This document shows, in pieces, positions 53,586 to 63,004 of a DNA stretch of 64,000 bases. The notes under the pieces were generated by a model. It saw only the letters and a program-made list of their open reading frames with translations, had not been told where the DNA came from and made no database searches. This DNA comes from Biformimicrobium ophioploci (GTDB taxonomy: Bacteria > Pseudomonadota > Gammaproteobacteria > Pseudomonadales > Cellvibrionaceae): contig NZ_BSYJ01000001.1 of the NCBI RefSeq assembly GCF_030270605.1, positions 620,001 through 684,000 on the forward strand, in the 5' to 3' direction. Made by a program: the position numbers and the translations under genes. The stretch's first letter is position 1, and the number at the start of each line of letters is the position of its first letter.

Positions 53586-56300
53586 ATGCTTGACCAATCT
53601 GTAATAATAAAAATGTGCGCCAATCAACTCGAAACAGATGCATTGGAAAGCTCAGATTCGATTACTGTCAAGTGGCTTTCAGAAAAGTTAGGTCTTTATT
53701 CATCACAGTTGAGCCTAACTCAGGACCAACTCGAATCTGTTGAAAAAATATTTAGACAAAAAATTGAGGTCCTTGTAGATGTTCGAGACACTTCAATACT
53801 TGATACAGATGAAGAACAAGTTCACTGGCTAACGGATGAACGAATAAAATTAAATAACAAGTATTATTGGACGCGGTTCGCAAGGAATTTCAAAGCCAAA
53901 AATATCCCGAAAAATATTTTTGATAGGACAAATAAAGATACAGATAAAATATTGACTAGGATTGGCGATCCGGAGTCAGATAAGGGTTTTAAATGTCGAG
54001 GAATGGTAATAGGCGATGTTCAATCAGGAAAGACCAACAATTATTCTGCTTTGATCAATAAAGCCGCGGATTATGGTTACAAACTGATCATTGTTCTCAC
54101 CGGAACTGTAGAAGATTTAAGACAGCAAACACAAGAGCGCCTCGATAATGACTTTGTCGGCAGTGTGTCCATAGCCGGCAAAAAGGGGAAAGATAGAGAG
54201 ACAAAAATTATTGGCGTGGGAAAAGCGGACAATTCACGACTGCCTTTTTGCCTTACCGACAAAGATGACGACATTAAGAAAGACCCGAGACATAGAATCT
54301 CTACGATTAGTGAACCGATTCTTGTCGTTACTAAAAAAAATAAGCATCCTCTAACGCGTCTCAATACCTGGTTAAGCTCTACTCTAAATGCAAAGAATGG
54401 CCTTGTTGAAGAGCCTGTACTGATTATTGACGATGAAGCCGATAACGCTTCCGTAAACACTGGCAATGAAGATGAGGATCCGAAAACAATTAACCGCCTG
54501 ATTCGGCAGATACTCGGATCTTGCAAAAGGTCAAGCTATGTTGCTTACACAGCAACGCCTTTTGCGAATATTTTTATCCATCCAGATTCAGAGGCTGACA
54601 CTCTAGATCAGGATGATCTATTTCCTAAAGACTTCATTGTCGCACTTGAACCACCAAATAACTACTGTGGAGCAAGGTTTTTCTTTAGGACTGAGTATTC
54701 AGAAAGCATCTGTCAGATTATCGCCGATGCTGATTCACACCTGCCAATATCGCATAAAGCGGGGATATCAATTGTATCCATACCGGAATCTCTAAAAGAA
54801 GCAATAGGAGCATTTCTTCTAGCCGCTGCCACGAAAGATATTCGAAGACGCAAAGGAGTCATTAATGGGACGCATGATTCCATGCTGATCAACATGTCTC
54901 GATTGACAACTGTGCAGTCAGACATAGCCCCTTTCGTCGAAGAGGCAATGGAAAGCTATTGGGATGCGATAGAAGCCGTTGGAGTAACGCCTGGATCATG
55001 GAAGAATTCGTCAACTGCCAAACTATTGAGAGACATTTGGGTAAAGCACTATCAAGGCGTTGCGGAAGAAAGTTGGGAAGATGTCTGGGTATCATTATCA
55101 AAAATGGAAAAGCCATCGATCGTTACGGTCCACAGCAAGTCTCCTGATAACCTCGAGTATGAATCCGATGGCCCCAAGAAGATCATCGCTATTGGGGGCC
55201 TAAAACTATCCAGAGGCTTAACCCTTGAAGGGTTGGTCGTAAGCTACTTCTATCGAAGGTCTGTTATGTACGACAGTCTTATGCAAATGGGGCGGTGGTA
55301 TGGGTATAGGGATAACTATCAAGATTTACTTAAGCTCTGGCTGACAGATGAATCTTGGGACTGGTATTCCCATATATCAGAAGCATCCGATGATTTACGT
55401 GAGCAAGCAGCGGAGATGATGAAGCGAAAAATGACGCCGAGGCAGTTTGGCTTGAGAGTCAAATCGTCACCCGATGCTCTCATGGTAACCGCAGCCAACA
55501 AGATGCGAACTGCCAAAGCAGTAAATGCCAGGGTCAGATTTGACGACCGACTTTTGGAAACTGATTGCGTTGATAGCAGAGATGAAATAATCGCCAAAAA
55601 TCTAAATGAGTTTAACTCCTTTATGGAGAGCATCAAGAATAAGGCTAATGAAAGACTTGATCACCCAGAGCACTACAGTGCACATATCAAGCTCACAGGA
55701 ATACAATTTGAAGATGTGATTCCATGCCTTAGAAACCTGGTTAATCATCCGAGCTGCGGACCGTGGGCTGAAAATCACTTGTTCCTGCAATACCTGTTGG
55801 AACGTTCTGTTGACGAGTTAGCAGTGTGGGATGTTTTTGTATGGCAACCCAAAAACGATCGTGGTGGAAATTGGCAATCTCCGACAAATCCAGAAGCAAT
55901 CTACAAAAGGAACAAGCGCTCAGTGGTGGTTGGATCACCAAGAAATCCAGATAACAAGCATGAGCTGAGGCTGAATAGAAAGCAGCATATTGTTGATAAC
56001 CGCTCCGTGGAAGGGCTCGGGCTTACGAATCAAGAATTCAGCGAGCTTATCGGTGACAAAAAACCTAAAGATATATCTGGCACTCAGTACAGAAATTGTA
56101 GGGAAAAAAACAGAAATCGACCATCGTTGATTTTTCACCTGATAAAAGCCGAATTTCCGGATGGTAAAGAGAAAACCGTTCTTGGCTGGGCAATATCTAT
56201 CCCTCCCTCATCTCATGATCAACCTGACATAAGCTATCAAGTCACTGTCGATTGGTACAATAAATTTGTTGCCAGCATTTCAAATGAGGATGAGTCATGA
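53586..56300 (+). CDS. Z1-domain SF2-type ATPase/endonuclease-associated protein
   Basis: 904 residues. Walker A-like GDVQSGKTNNYSALI (about 141-156), Walker B LIIDDEAD (about 280), motif III-like YVAYTATPFANIF (about 320), the Z1 block IAIGGLKLSRGLTLEGLVV and the arginine-finger motif MQMGRWYGYR (about 568). These describe a helicase-like NTPase with the Z1 domain, typical of the GHKL-linked restriction-like systems. It likely translocates on or remodels DNA. The C-terminal third (600-904) has no recognised domain. The stop overlaps the DUF4420 start (ATGA). Confidence 0.9.
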   Translation: MLDQSVIIKMCANQLETDALESSDSITVKWLSEKLGLYSSQLSLTQDQLESVEKIFRQKIEVLVDVRDTSILDTDEEQVHWLTDERIKLNNKYYWTRFARNFKAKNIPKNIFDRTNKDTDKILTRIGDPESDKGFKCRGMVIGDVQSGKTNNYSALINKAADYGYKLIIVLTGTVEDLRQQTQERLDNDFVGSVSIAGKKGKDRETKIIGVGKADNSRLPFCLTDKDDDIKKDPRHRISTISEPILVVTKKNKHPLTRLNTWLSSTLNAKNGLVEEPVLIIDDEADNASVNTGNEDEDPKTINRLIRQILGSCKRSSYVAYTATPFANIFIHPDSEADTLDQDDLFPKDFIVALEPPNNYCGARFFFRTEYSESICQIIADADSHLPISHKAGISIVSIPESLKEAIGAFLLAAATKDIRRRKGVINGTHDSMLINMSRLTTVQSDIAPFVEEAMESYWDAIEAVGVTPGSWKNSSTAKLLRDIWVKHYQGVAEESWEDVWVSLSKMEKPSIVTVHSKSPDNLEYESDGPKKIIAIGGLKLSRGLTLEGLVVSYFYRRSVMYDSLMQMGRWYGYRDNYQDLLKLWLTDESWDWYSHISEASDDLREQAAEMMKRKMTPRQFGLRVKSSPDALMVTAANKMRTAKAVNARVRFDDRLLETDCVDSRDEIIAKNLNEFNSFMESIKNKANERLDHPEHYSAHIKLTGIQFEDVIPCLRNLVNHPSCGPWAENHLFLQYLLERSVDELAVWDVFVWQPKNDRGGNWQSPTNPEAIYKRNKRSVVVGSPRNPDNKHELRLNRKQHIVDNRSVEGLGLTNQEFSELIGDKKPKDISGTQYRNCREKNRNRPSLIFHLIKAEFPDGKEKTVLGWAISIPPSSHDQPDISYQVTVDWYNKFVASISNEDES

Positions 56301-57259
56301 TTGGTATGGAAACGCCTTGGGATGCTCTATCTCGAACCAGTGGAATGCTAAACACAAAAGCGGCAAAAGGAGATTCATCCGGGCGTTGGTTTTGGGTTAG
56401 GCTTTCAAGCAGCAGCTTTGGTATCGCTTATCGCATGCCAAAATCAAACCCTTCTGTTGAAAGCTACTTCAAAGCAACCTCTGAAATCCAATTCCTAAGC
56501 GTTCCAGAATCTAATGGTCGAGAGTATCTATGCATTTTGATACGCAGCTCTGAACTGGCAACTATTTTTCACCATCTTTGTGTAGACCTGATGGTTGCGT
56601 GCGACGGCTTTTCTGACAGTGATGATATCCTGCGCCTTATCAGTAACAGAGTTAAGTCTTGGCAAAGACTATTTCGACGTGGAACAAGAAAGCTCAACAG
56701 AAATCAGATAGTCGGCCTTATGGCTGAATTAAAATTTTTATGTGATTTTTGGCTTGCAGACCTTGAAAGAAAAATAGATGGCTGGGTCGGTCCCTTGGGC
56801 TACCCCCAAGATTTTCTCGATGAGAAAACGAATTTTTCTGTTGAAGTTAAAGCGTTTAGCCCAGATAGACAAAATGTACAAATATCATCACTAGAGCAGC
56901 TCGACTTTGAAGGAAATCTTTTTTTAGCTGCCTACCCGGTAAGCCTGTCTCAAGAAGATGGCGCACTTTCTCTAAATGAGTTCGTCGAGCGCTGTAGAGC
57001 GTTAATTCCAAAGGAGCTAGCGTCTGCATTTGATGGCCGGCTAATCGAGGCAGGATACATTGAGGATCCTTTTTACGATGAAGAGGCGTTTCTAATCGAT
57101 GAAGCAAAATTATTCGAAATTCGCGACGACTTTCCCTGCCTAAGGAGTTCGACTATAGATCTGGCTATCCCAAAAGCACGTTACGAGCTCTCTCTCAACT
57201 GCCTTGTATCATTTCGAGTAACAAAGGAAAAAATTCTACAGGAGGTATGCCGTGGATGA
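56297..57259 (+). CDS. DUF4420 PD-(D/E)XK nuclease-like protein
   Basis: 320 residues. The central motif series IVGLMAELKFLCDFW (the Glu), YPQDFLDEKTNFSVEVKAF (Asp, then Glu-x-Lys) fits the PD-(D/E)XK nuclease fold of DUF4420. It is the best candidate for the DNA-cutting subunit. ATG start overlaps the Z1 gene by 4 bases; its end overlaps the AIPR gene by 8 bases. The tight coupling implies a complex with fixed proportions. Target site unknown. Confidence 0.85.
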   Translation: MIGMETPWDALSRTSGMLNTKAAKGDSSGRWFWVRLSSSSFGIAYRMPKSNPSVESYFKATSEIQFLSVPESNGREYLCILIRSSELATIFHHLCVDLMVACDGFSDSDDILRLISNRVKSWQRLFRRGTRKLNRNQIVGLMAELKFLCDFWLADLERKIDGWVGPLGYPQDFLDEKTNFSVEVKAFSPDRQNVQISSLEQLDFEGNLFLAAYPVSLSQEDGALSLNEFVERCRALIPKELASAFDGRLIEAGYIEDPFYDEEAFLIDEAKLFEIRDDFPCLRSSTIDLAIPKARYELSLNCLVSFRVTKEKILQEVCRG

Positions 57260-59294
57260 GAAAGCCATCATTGACGATTACTATAGCGACTTACTTGAAC
57301 ACATAAAGGCAAGCTCCGACGTCGAAGGGCAGCTTATAGAGCACGAATATCTGGAATACATCCTGGCCTTACTGTCCGACTCCGGAGAATTCGACGACTA
57401 TAGCATCGTCGAGGATGGACGTGATGGCGCTGAAAGATGGCTCGTGGATGGTTATTCCTACGACGAGAATAATTATACGCTAACGCTATTTGCAACTTTA
57501 TTTTCCACCGACCCCGCCCCCGATAAGCTTACCCGACGCGAAGTCGAGTTGGCAGTTCGAAAACTTTTTTCATTCCTTGAGATAACCTTATCGAATGATA
57601 TCTCGTCAGTTCTCGAGCCAACCAGTACCTGCTACCAAGCGGCGGAATTTATACAGAAATATTGGGGGAATGTATCAAAAGTTAATTTAATGGTTATTTC
57701 GAATCGCCAGTCGATTGACTTTCGAAAAGGAATCGAGTCCAAAGATTTTGGATCTCGTCCATGCTCGGTGCACATCTGGGATCTCAACAGAATCTACAAG
57801 CTTGAAGCTTCCCGAACTGAGCGCGAGGAGATGGATATTGACCTAAAAGCGTCTCCCATTCCCTGTCTTCCGGCGAACCTTTCCGGAGAAGAGTTCCAAT
57901 CACTTTTGGCTGTAATTCCTGCGGCAACTCTTGTCGAGCTTTATGGAAAGTGGGGAAGCAGGCTTTTAGAGCAGAATGTTCGAAGTTTTTTGCAAAATCG
58001 GGGAAAAGTTAATAAAGGTATCAGATCTACAATTATCGAAAATCCAGGAAATTTTTTCCCTTATAACAATGGCATTACCGCGACCGCGGAGGCTGTCGAA
58101 ATTGATGTTATTGATGGCCAAAACTGCATTACCGGATTTAAGAATTTACAGATTGTGAATGGGGGGCAAACTACTGCATCCATATATAGTGCCTATTTTA
58201 AGGATAAAGCGGATATCTCCAACGTTTTTGTGCAAATGAAGTTGACCGTTCTTTCCAGCATTGAAGATAGCGACCTAATTTCAAAGATTGCACGATACGC
58301 AAATTCTCAGAACAAAGTATCGGATGCCGACTTATTTTCCAACCATCCTTACCATGTAAGAATAGAGGGCTTTTCGAGAAGGATCTGGGTTCCTATAAAA
58401 GCGGATCAAAATTCTCAAACGCATTGGTTTTACGAGAGAGCTAGAGGGCAATATTTAGATGCTCAAGCTTATATGTCGAAAGCCGAACGACGAAAGTTTC
58501 AAAAGTTGCACCCTCGCAATCAATTGCTGACTAAGACTGATGTCGCCAAGATAATGAATTCTTGGGATATGCTGCCTCATGAGGTAAGCAAGGGAGCGCA
58601 AAAAAACTTTGCAAAATTTGCCGGCTCAGTCGATAAGGACTGGATGAAAGATGATCTTTATTTCAACGAACACTATTTTCGGAAGTTGGTAACTAGAGCT
58701 TTTATTTTCCGTAAGCTGGAAAAAGACGTTTTGAAGGCTTCTTGGTATTTAGGCTATCGAGCAAATATTGTTACTTACGCGATAGCTAGGCTGGCATTGG
58801 CGATTCAGGATCGTGGAAAAGATATCGATTACGATGTTTTGTGGCGAGCCCCGCAAGTTCCAGAGGCTTTCGTCGAAATACTGATGACACTTGCAGAATC
58901 CATTAATGAGAAACTGCACGACGAGAATCGCCCCATTGGCAATATCAGTGAATACGCAAAGAGGCAGACTTTTTGGGAAGCTATTAAAAATATTGCCTGC
59001 GATATAGAAACTCTAAAGTATTGCCTCGTTGATCGGAGTGATGCAAGAAGGCTTGAGGCGAACTCTAAATCTATTCAGAAAGAAGACAATTCAATCCGCG
59101 CTCAGGAATTGGCTCTAAACACTAGTAAGGAAATATGGGCGAAAATTGAATCATATCTGCTTGAGGAAGATGCCGCGACTCCATCTCTGATGGGAATTCT
59201 CAAGACAGCAAAGAACCCAGCGAAATTCCCATCGGAAAAACAATCTCAGGTGCTTGTTAAGCTACTTGCAAGGTTCGAAGATCGACTAGCGTAA
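57252..59294 (+). CDS. AIPR family abortive-infection protein
   Basis: 680 residues. The AIPR signature is clear: FFPYNNGITATAEAVEI, then FKNLQIVNGGQTTASIYSAY (about 270-310), followed by ISKIARYANSQNKVSDADLFS. AIPR proteins were first noticed in phage-resistance (AbiQ-type plasmid) studies and recur in R-M neighbourhoods. Their biochemical role is unsettled; a nuclease or DNA-binding role has been suggested. GTG at 57252 with GGAGG upstream. Last gene of the operon. Its final 9 bases overlap the end of the convergent methyltransferase gene. Confidence 0.88.
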   Translation: MDEKAIIDDYYSDLLEHIKASSDVEGQLIEHEYLEYILALLSDSGEFDDYSIVEDGRDGAERWLVDGYSYDENNYTLTLFATLFSTDPAPDKLTRREVELAVRKLFSFLEITLSNDISSVLEPTSTCYQAAEFIQKYWGNVSKVNLMVISNRQSIDFRKGIESKDFGSRPCSVHIWDLNRIYKLEASRTEREEMDIDLKASPIPCLPANLSGEEFQSLLAVIPAATLVELYGKWGSRLLEQNVRSFLQNRGKVNKGIRSTIIENPGNFFPYNNGITATAEAVEIDVIDGQNCITGFKNLQIVNGGQTTASIYSAYFKDKADISNVFVQMKLTVLSSIEDSDLISKIARYANSQNKVSDADLFSNHPYHVRIEGFSRRIWVPIKADQNSQTHWFYERARGQYLDAQAYMSKAERRKFQKLHPRNQLLTKTDVAKIMNSWDMLPHEVSKGAQKNFAKFAGSVDKDWMKDDLYFNEHYFRKLVTRAFIFRKLEKDVLKASWYLGYRANIVTYAIARLALAIQDRGKDIDYDVLWRAPQVPEAFVEILMTLAESINEKLHDENRPIGNISEYAKRQTFWEAIKNIACDIETLKYCLVDRSDARRLEANSKSIQKEDNSIRAQELALNTSKEIWAKIESYLLEEDAATPSLMGILKTAKNPAKFPSEKQSQVLVKLLARFEDRLA

Positions 59295-60899
59295 TATCTT
59301 ATAAACAACATCTGCAAGCTGTCTCGCCAAGTATGGCGGGACGGCATTTCCTACTTGGACATATTGTTCAGTTCTGTTTCCAACGAAGTGATAGTTGTCC
59401 GGGAACGTTTGTATTCTTGCGGCCTCTCGGACAGTGAGGCTTCGGCACTGAAGCGGGTCATAGTGTATAAAATAGTGGCCATCTTTAGATATATGGCTTG
59501 TCACAGTTGTACCAGGCCGGTCTTTTATTTGAACTCTAAACCTATCAGCAAACTTACCGCTACCGAAATTTTGGTGATTAGGCCAGAGTTCCTTTGGTAG
59601 TGTTTTTGAGTTTGGAGATTCGCCCAAATGTCTTGCATGGGTCGAATAATACATATACCGATGCAAGTCAGCACGGATATGCCCTCGCGACTCATGATTA
59701 GTAACATAGGCACCCAATCTCTCATCTTGGTACCAAGCTGCCAATTCATCAGGTAAATTTTCGCAAAGTTTACTTCGTTTTAGTCCCTTTTCAGCTCCAA
59801 AATTCAAATTGGATTGACTGATACTCTCCAAGTTTAAATAAAAATTTTCAATTACTTCCTGATTTAGGCTTCTATTTTTTCTCAATGAATTAATTTTCTT
59901 TTTGGAAAAACCAGCCACGGCATCTCTCCAGTTCTCCAAGCTATCTTTGCCTTTCGATAGCTTACTTCTGAGCCTAGGAAGGTCTGATATTACTGATCTA
60001 ACATCCACATGCGGCGAGCTTTCATCTAGTGGCTTCAAAAATGACAATTCAGATGCGATGTCTTCTCTTATTCCCAGCAGGATTACCCTATGCCGCGCTT
60101 GGGGAATGCCGTATCTTTCTGCATTGATTACAAAATCTCGCGGCAGCAAGGAGTCATGACTAATGGGTTCTTGCTCCATGTCGAACAGATCCCCAGCGCC
60201 TGCCTCAGGAACAAACGAAAATATTTTATATCGATGTTCTTTCTTTTTGCCATCTGGGGTAGTTGATACCGCTCTGCATGGATTTTTTAGGTCGCTCATT
60301 ATTGTTGGGAAAATAGGAGCATTACCCACCTTCGCAGATAGCATGCCTTTCACATTTTCCATTACAAATATCAACGGTTGAAATTTGGCGATAATCTTCA
60401 AATATTCTTTATAAAGAAAGTTACGGTGATCATCTTGCGCAGAGTATTTTTTATCCTTGGCACCATAGTTCCTCGATCGTCCAACGAGTGAGTATGCTTG
60501 GCACGGCGGGCCGCCGATCAAAATGCAGTCGTGCCCTTTCAGCGACTCTCGGATTTTGGAATACACCGTTCTTGCCGAGGTTTCGCCGAGAGTGAGTTGT
60601 TGTGCCTCATTCCTAGCAGCCTCAACAGCATCTTGAAGTGACGGGACTTTGTATAGCTCGTCCTCTGGATTCTTACCTAGCTCACCTCGCATAAAGGCAT
60701 AGTACTCTTCTGGTGCTTTACTTGGCCCGAACTGCCTGAAAAGTGACCTCAGAGTTAGCGTCCGGTGTGCACTAGCCTCTTTCTCAATAGAGATAGCAAT
60801 TTTGAATGGATTCTTTTTACCTGACCGGTACGCAGAAAATCCTTCACCGAGCCCTCCAGGGCCAGCGAACAAATCAATTACTTTTATAGGACTGCTCAT
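59286..60899 (-). CDS. DNA (cytosine-5) methyltransferase
   Basis: 537 residues. Motif I VIDLFAGPGGLGEGF, motif IV GGPPCQAYS (catalytic Cys133), motif VI VMENVKGML, motif VIII QARHRVILLGI and the C-terminal motifs IX/X (GNAVPPYLARQLADVV) are all present, so it should be active. The long, variable target-recognition region between VIII and IX (about 290-460) sets specificity. Longer than plain Dcm. It protects self DNA in the proposed system. Convergent with the AIPR gene (9-base overlap), divergent from the vsr gene. Confidence 0.95.
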   Translation of the reverse strand: MSSPIKVIDLFAGPGGLGEGFSAYRSGKKNPFKIAISIEKEASAHRTLTLRSLFRQFGPSKAPEEYYAFMRGELGKNPEDELYKVPSLQDAVEAARNEAQQLTLGETSARTVYSKIRESLKGHDCILIGGPPCQAYSLVGRSRNYGAKDKKYSAQDDHRNFLYKEYLKIIAKFQPLIFVMENVKGMLSAKVGNAPIFPTIMSDLKNPCRAVSTTPDGKKKEHRYKIFSFVPEAGAGDLFDMEQEPISHDSLLPRDFVINAERYGIPQARHRVILLGIREDIASELSFLKPLDESSPHVDVRSVISDLPRLRSKLSKGKDSLENWRDAVAGFSKKKINSLRKNRSLNQEVIENFYLNLESISQSNLNFGAEKGLKRSKLCENLPDELAAWYQDERLGAYVTNHESRGHIRADLHRYMYYSTHARHLGESPNSKTLPKELWPNHQNFGSGKFADRFRVQIKDRPGTTVTSHISKDGHYFIHYDPLQCRSLTVREAARIQTFPDNYHFVGNRTEQYVQVGNAVPPYLARQLADVVYKILR

Positions 60900-60981
60900 A
60901 TTTCGCGCTATCTTTCATAGTAGATTGTAAGAATACCAAGTTTCTATCGCTGGGCCAGGCCCAAATTGAGGTTCACCCTAA

Positions 60982-61434
60982 ATGACCGACACTGTGAGTA
61001 AAGGAAAGCGCTCAGAGATGATGGCTGGTATAGGCAGAAAAGATACCAAACCAGAACTTATGATTCGAAAAGCGTTGCATTCACTTGGGTTCCGATATCG
61101 GCTACATTGCGGCAAGCTGCCCGGAAAACCTGACTTAGTATTTCCTAGGTATAGAGCAATAATTCTTGTTAATGGCTGCTTTTGGCACGGGCATCACTGC
61201 CACCTATTTCGGTTGCCGAAAACAAACACTCAGTTCTGGAAGGAGAAAATTGCGGCCAATTGTGCACGAGATAGAAAGAATCAAGAGATGTATGCAATGC
61301 GCGACTGGCGGGTTTTGATAATTTGGGAATGCTCGCTCAAAGGAAAAACGAAGCTTCCCTTCGATGAGGTTATTGACCGCGCTGTCGAATGGTTACTGAG
61401 CGACATAGCCCTCGCGGAAATATCGACTTGCTAG
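60982..61434 (+). CDS. vsr: Very-short-patch mismatch endonuclease
   Basis: 150 residues, close to E. coli Vsr. Catalytic Asp51 (GKPDLVFPRYR), His69 and His71 (NGCFWHGHHCH) fall at the E. coli positions. The N-terminus RSEMMAGIGRKDTKPELMIRKALHS is the family motif. It nicks at T:G mismatches formed by deamination of 5-methylcytosine, so it normally accompanies a C5 methyltransferase, here 82 bases away and divergent. Sometimes related proteins act as restriction nucleases; that is possible here too. Confidence 0.95.
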   Translation: MTDTVSKGKRSEMMAGIGRKDTKPELMIRKALHSLGFRYRLHCGKLPGKPDLVFPRYRAIILVNGCFWHGHHCHLFRLPKTNTQFWKEKIAANCARDRKNQEMYAMRDWRVLIIWECSLKGKTKLPFDEVIDRAVEWLLSDIALAEISTC

Positions 61435-61875
61435 TTTTGTGTCGTTGATTTTCTTCGTATGATCAATTGTCCACCCGCTCAGCTCGGCTTCACATTCTTT
61501 TCTTTAAGTCGCAATCGGACCGAGCAACAATATTCCTCAACGCCCGGCTACAAGATTGTCAGGGAAAAGCACCATATTTAGTTAGTCGAATTTTCCATCA
61601 TTTTCCGAGTATTCAGAGGTATAAACTAGTTGCGGATTGCCATGCTTCCCTTTCATTGTGAAGTGGGAAAGTACTTCAAAAAGAAGGAAGAGCTCACGTA
61701 CAGTGAGGGAGCTAGAAGGGGGCAGTTTAAAAGCTGGGTCGGTTTTTTGCCGGTAGCGAAGGAGGAAGAAGCTATAGCTTTTCAAAAGTATTTAGTGTCG
61801 AAAAATCTGAGATAGCTACCCAATAGGATATTTTACAGTTCCCGCCAGCGCGTCTAAAGTGGCGCCACAGGGACA
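61435..61875. other. Right flank of the island, no clear gene
   Basis: About 440 AT-rich bases. A 61-codon frame (61630-61815, plus) is present; its end (EEEAIAFQKYLVSKNL) vaguely recalls GIY-YIG proteins, but there is no GIY or YIG motif, so it is not called. GC content returns to chromosomal level near 61850, which I take as the island's right edge. No copy of the tRNA 3' end was seen. Confidence 0.5.
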
Positions 61876-62325
61876 CTATTTTATGTTAGCGCCGGTTGGC
61901 TCTTCATCCGCCGGCCACACCAGCCCCGCCCGTATCCCTGCCAAGAAAATCACATAGGACATTTCCAGCGCCAGGAAGACCCCAATCGGATGGCCCGGAA
62001 CACCGCGTATCATAAGGTAGATCAAATAAGCCGTGGCGAGCAGGTTGCCTGCCAGGGTGAGATTAAGCGCGTAGCGCCGCGCTTGCCATAGTGGTTTACA
62101 GAGCAGGAGGTTCAGCGCGGCGGTGCCGGCGAGCATCGCGCCGGGCAGTATCAGCAGTACGCGCCGTAGAGAATCTGTGTCCTCGTCAGTGAGCTGCGCC
62201 CACACCGCAACAAAATGCCCGCGCGCGCCGAGGATAAGCAGCAAGCCGAGGAGCACGGCGCCGACGGCGGCCAGGTTATACAGTGCGTTGCGCTGTGGAT
62301 TCTGTAGCCAGCTAGAAACCGACAT
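61876..62325 (-). CDS. Small multi-pass membrane protein of unknown function
   Basis: 149 residues from ATG 62325, with four hydrophobic segments (AVGAVLLGLLLILGA; VLLILPGAMLAGTAALNLLL; LTLAGNLLATAYLIYLMI; GVFLALEMSYVIFLAG). Its start overlaps the end of the response regulator gene by 14 bases, so it is translated with the two-component pair. It might be a membrane target or sensor partner of that pair. No family recognised. Confidence 0.7.
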   Translation of the reverse strand: MSVSSWLQNPQRNALYNLAAVGAVLLGLLLILGARGHFVAVWAQLTDEDTDSLRRVLLILPGAMLAGTAALNLLLCKPLWQARRYALNLTLAGNLLATAYLIYLMIRGVPGHPIGVFLALEMSYVIFLAGIRAGLVWPADEEPTGANIK

Positions 62326-63004
62326 CGCGCTCCCCCACGGCGGCGAGGCCGCATTCGTAGGCAAATACTACCGCCTGGGCACGATCGCGCAGCCCCAGTT
62401 TGGACAGCAGGCTGGAAACATGGGTCTTGACTGTGGCCGGGCCAATAAACAGCGCTTCGGCGATCTCGGCATTGCTCTTGCCGGCGGCTATGGCCTCCAG
62501 CACTTCGCGCTCGCGTGTGGTTAAACGCTCCAGGCGTTCGGCCAGGTTGCGCCCGGTTCCCATCTTTTGTGCGAACTGGCTGATCAGGCGTTGGGTGATG
62601 CCGGGCGCGAGCATGGCGCCGCCATCGGCAACCGTGCGCACCGCCTCCACCAGCGCTTCCGGCGGGATATCCTTGAGTACGAAGCCGCTGGCGCCCGCCT
62701 GCAGAGCCCGAAATACATATTCGTCGGGATCGAAGGTGGTGAGGATAATGACCCGGCAGGGAGTGCCGTCTGCTCCCCCGCTTTCCGCCGTTTGCAGTAT
62801 GCGCGCGGTGGCTTCCAGTCCGTCCATTTCCGGCATGCGGATATCCATCAGGATGATGTCCGGTTGATGTTCGCGCGCGGCCTCGATGGCCTCGATGCCG
62901 GTGCCGGCTTCCGCCACTACTTCAATGTCGGGCTCGTTGTTCAGCACCAGCGCAAAACCGCGTCGCACCAGCGCCTGGTCATCTACCACCATCACTCGCA
63001 ACAT
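62312..63004 (-). CDS. NarL/LuxR-type response regulator
   Basis: 230 residues. Receiver with MVVDDQALVRRGF, the phospho-acceptor Asp54 in IILMDIRMPEMDG and Lys in SGFVLKDIPPE. LuxR-type HTH at about 155-215: LTTREREVLEAIAAGKSNAEIAEALFIGPATVKTHVSSL. ATG 63004 overlaps the kinase stop by one base (TAATG). Operon: kinase, regulator, membrane protein. Target genes unknown. Confidence 0.94.
   Translation of the reverse strand: MLRVMVVDDQALVRRGFALVLNNEPDIEVVAEAGTGIEAIEAAREHQPDIILMDIRMPEMDGLEATARILQTAESGGADGTPCRVIILTTFDPDEYVFRALQAGASGFVLKDIPPEALVEAVRTVADGGAMLAPGITQRLISQFAQKMGTGRNLAERLERLTTREREVLEAIAAGKSNAEIAEALFIGPATVKTHVSSLLSKLGLRDRAQAVVFAYECGLAAVGERDVGF

Noticed and set aside
61630-61815. GIY-YIG nuclease remnant
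   Set aside because: Only a loose likeness at the C-terminus; the GIY and YIG motifs are absent in all frames I read.
61435-61875. Right-hand attachment site matching the tRNA-Phe 3' end
   Set aside because: No copy of the 16-base tRNA end was found near the right GC boundary, so tRNA-targeted integration stays unproven.
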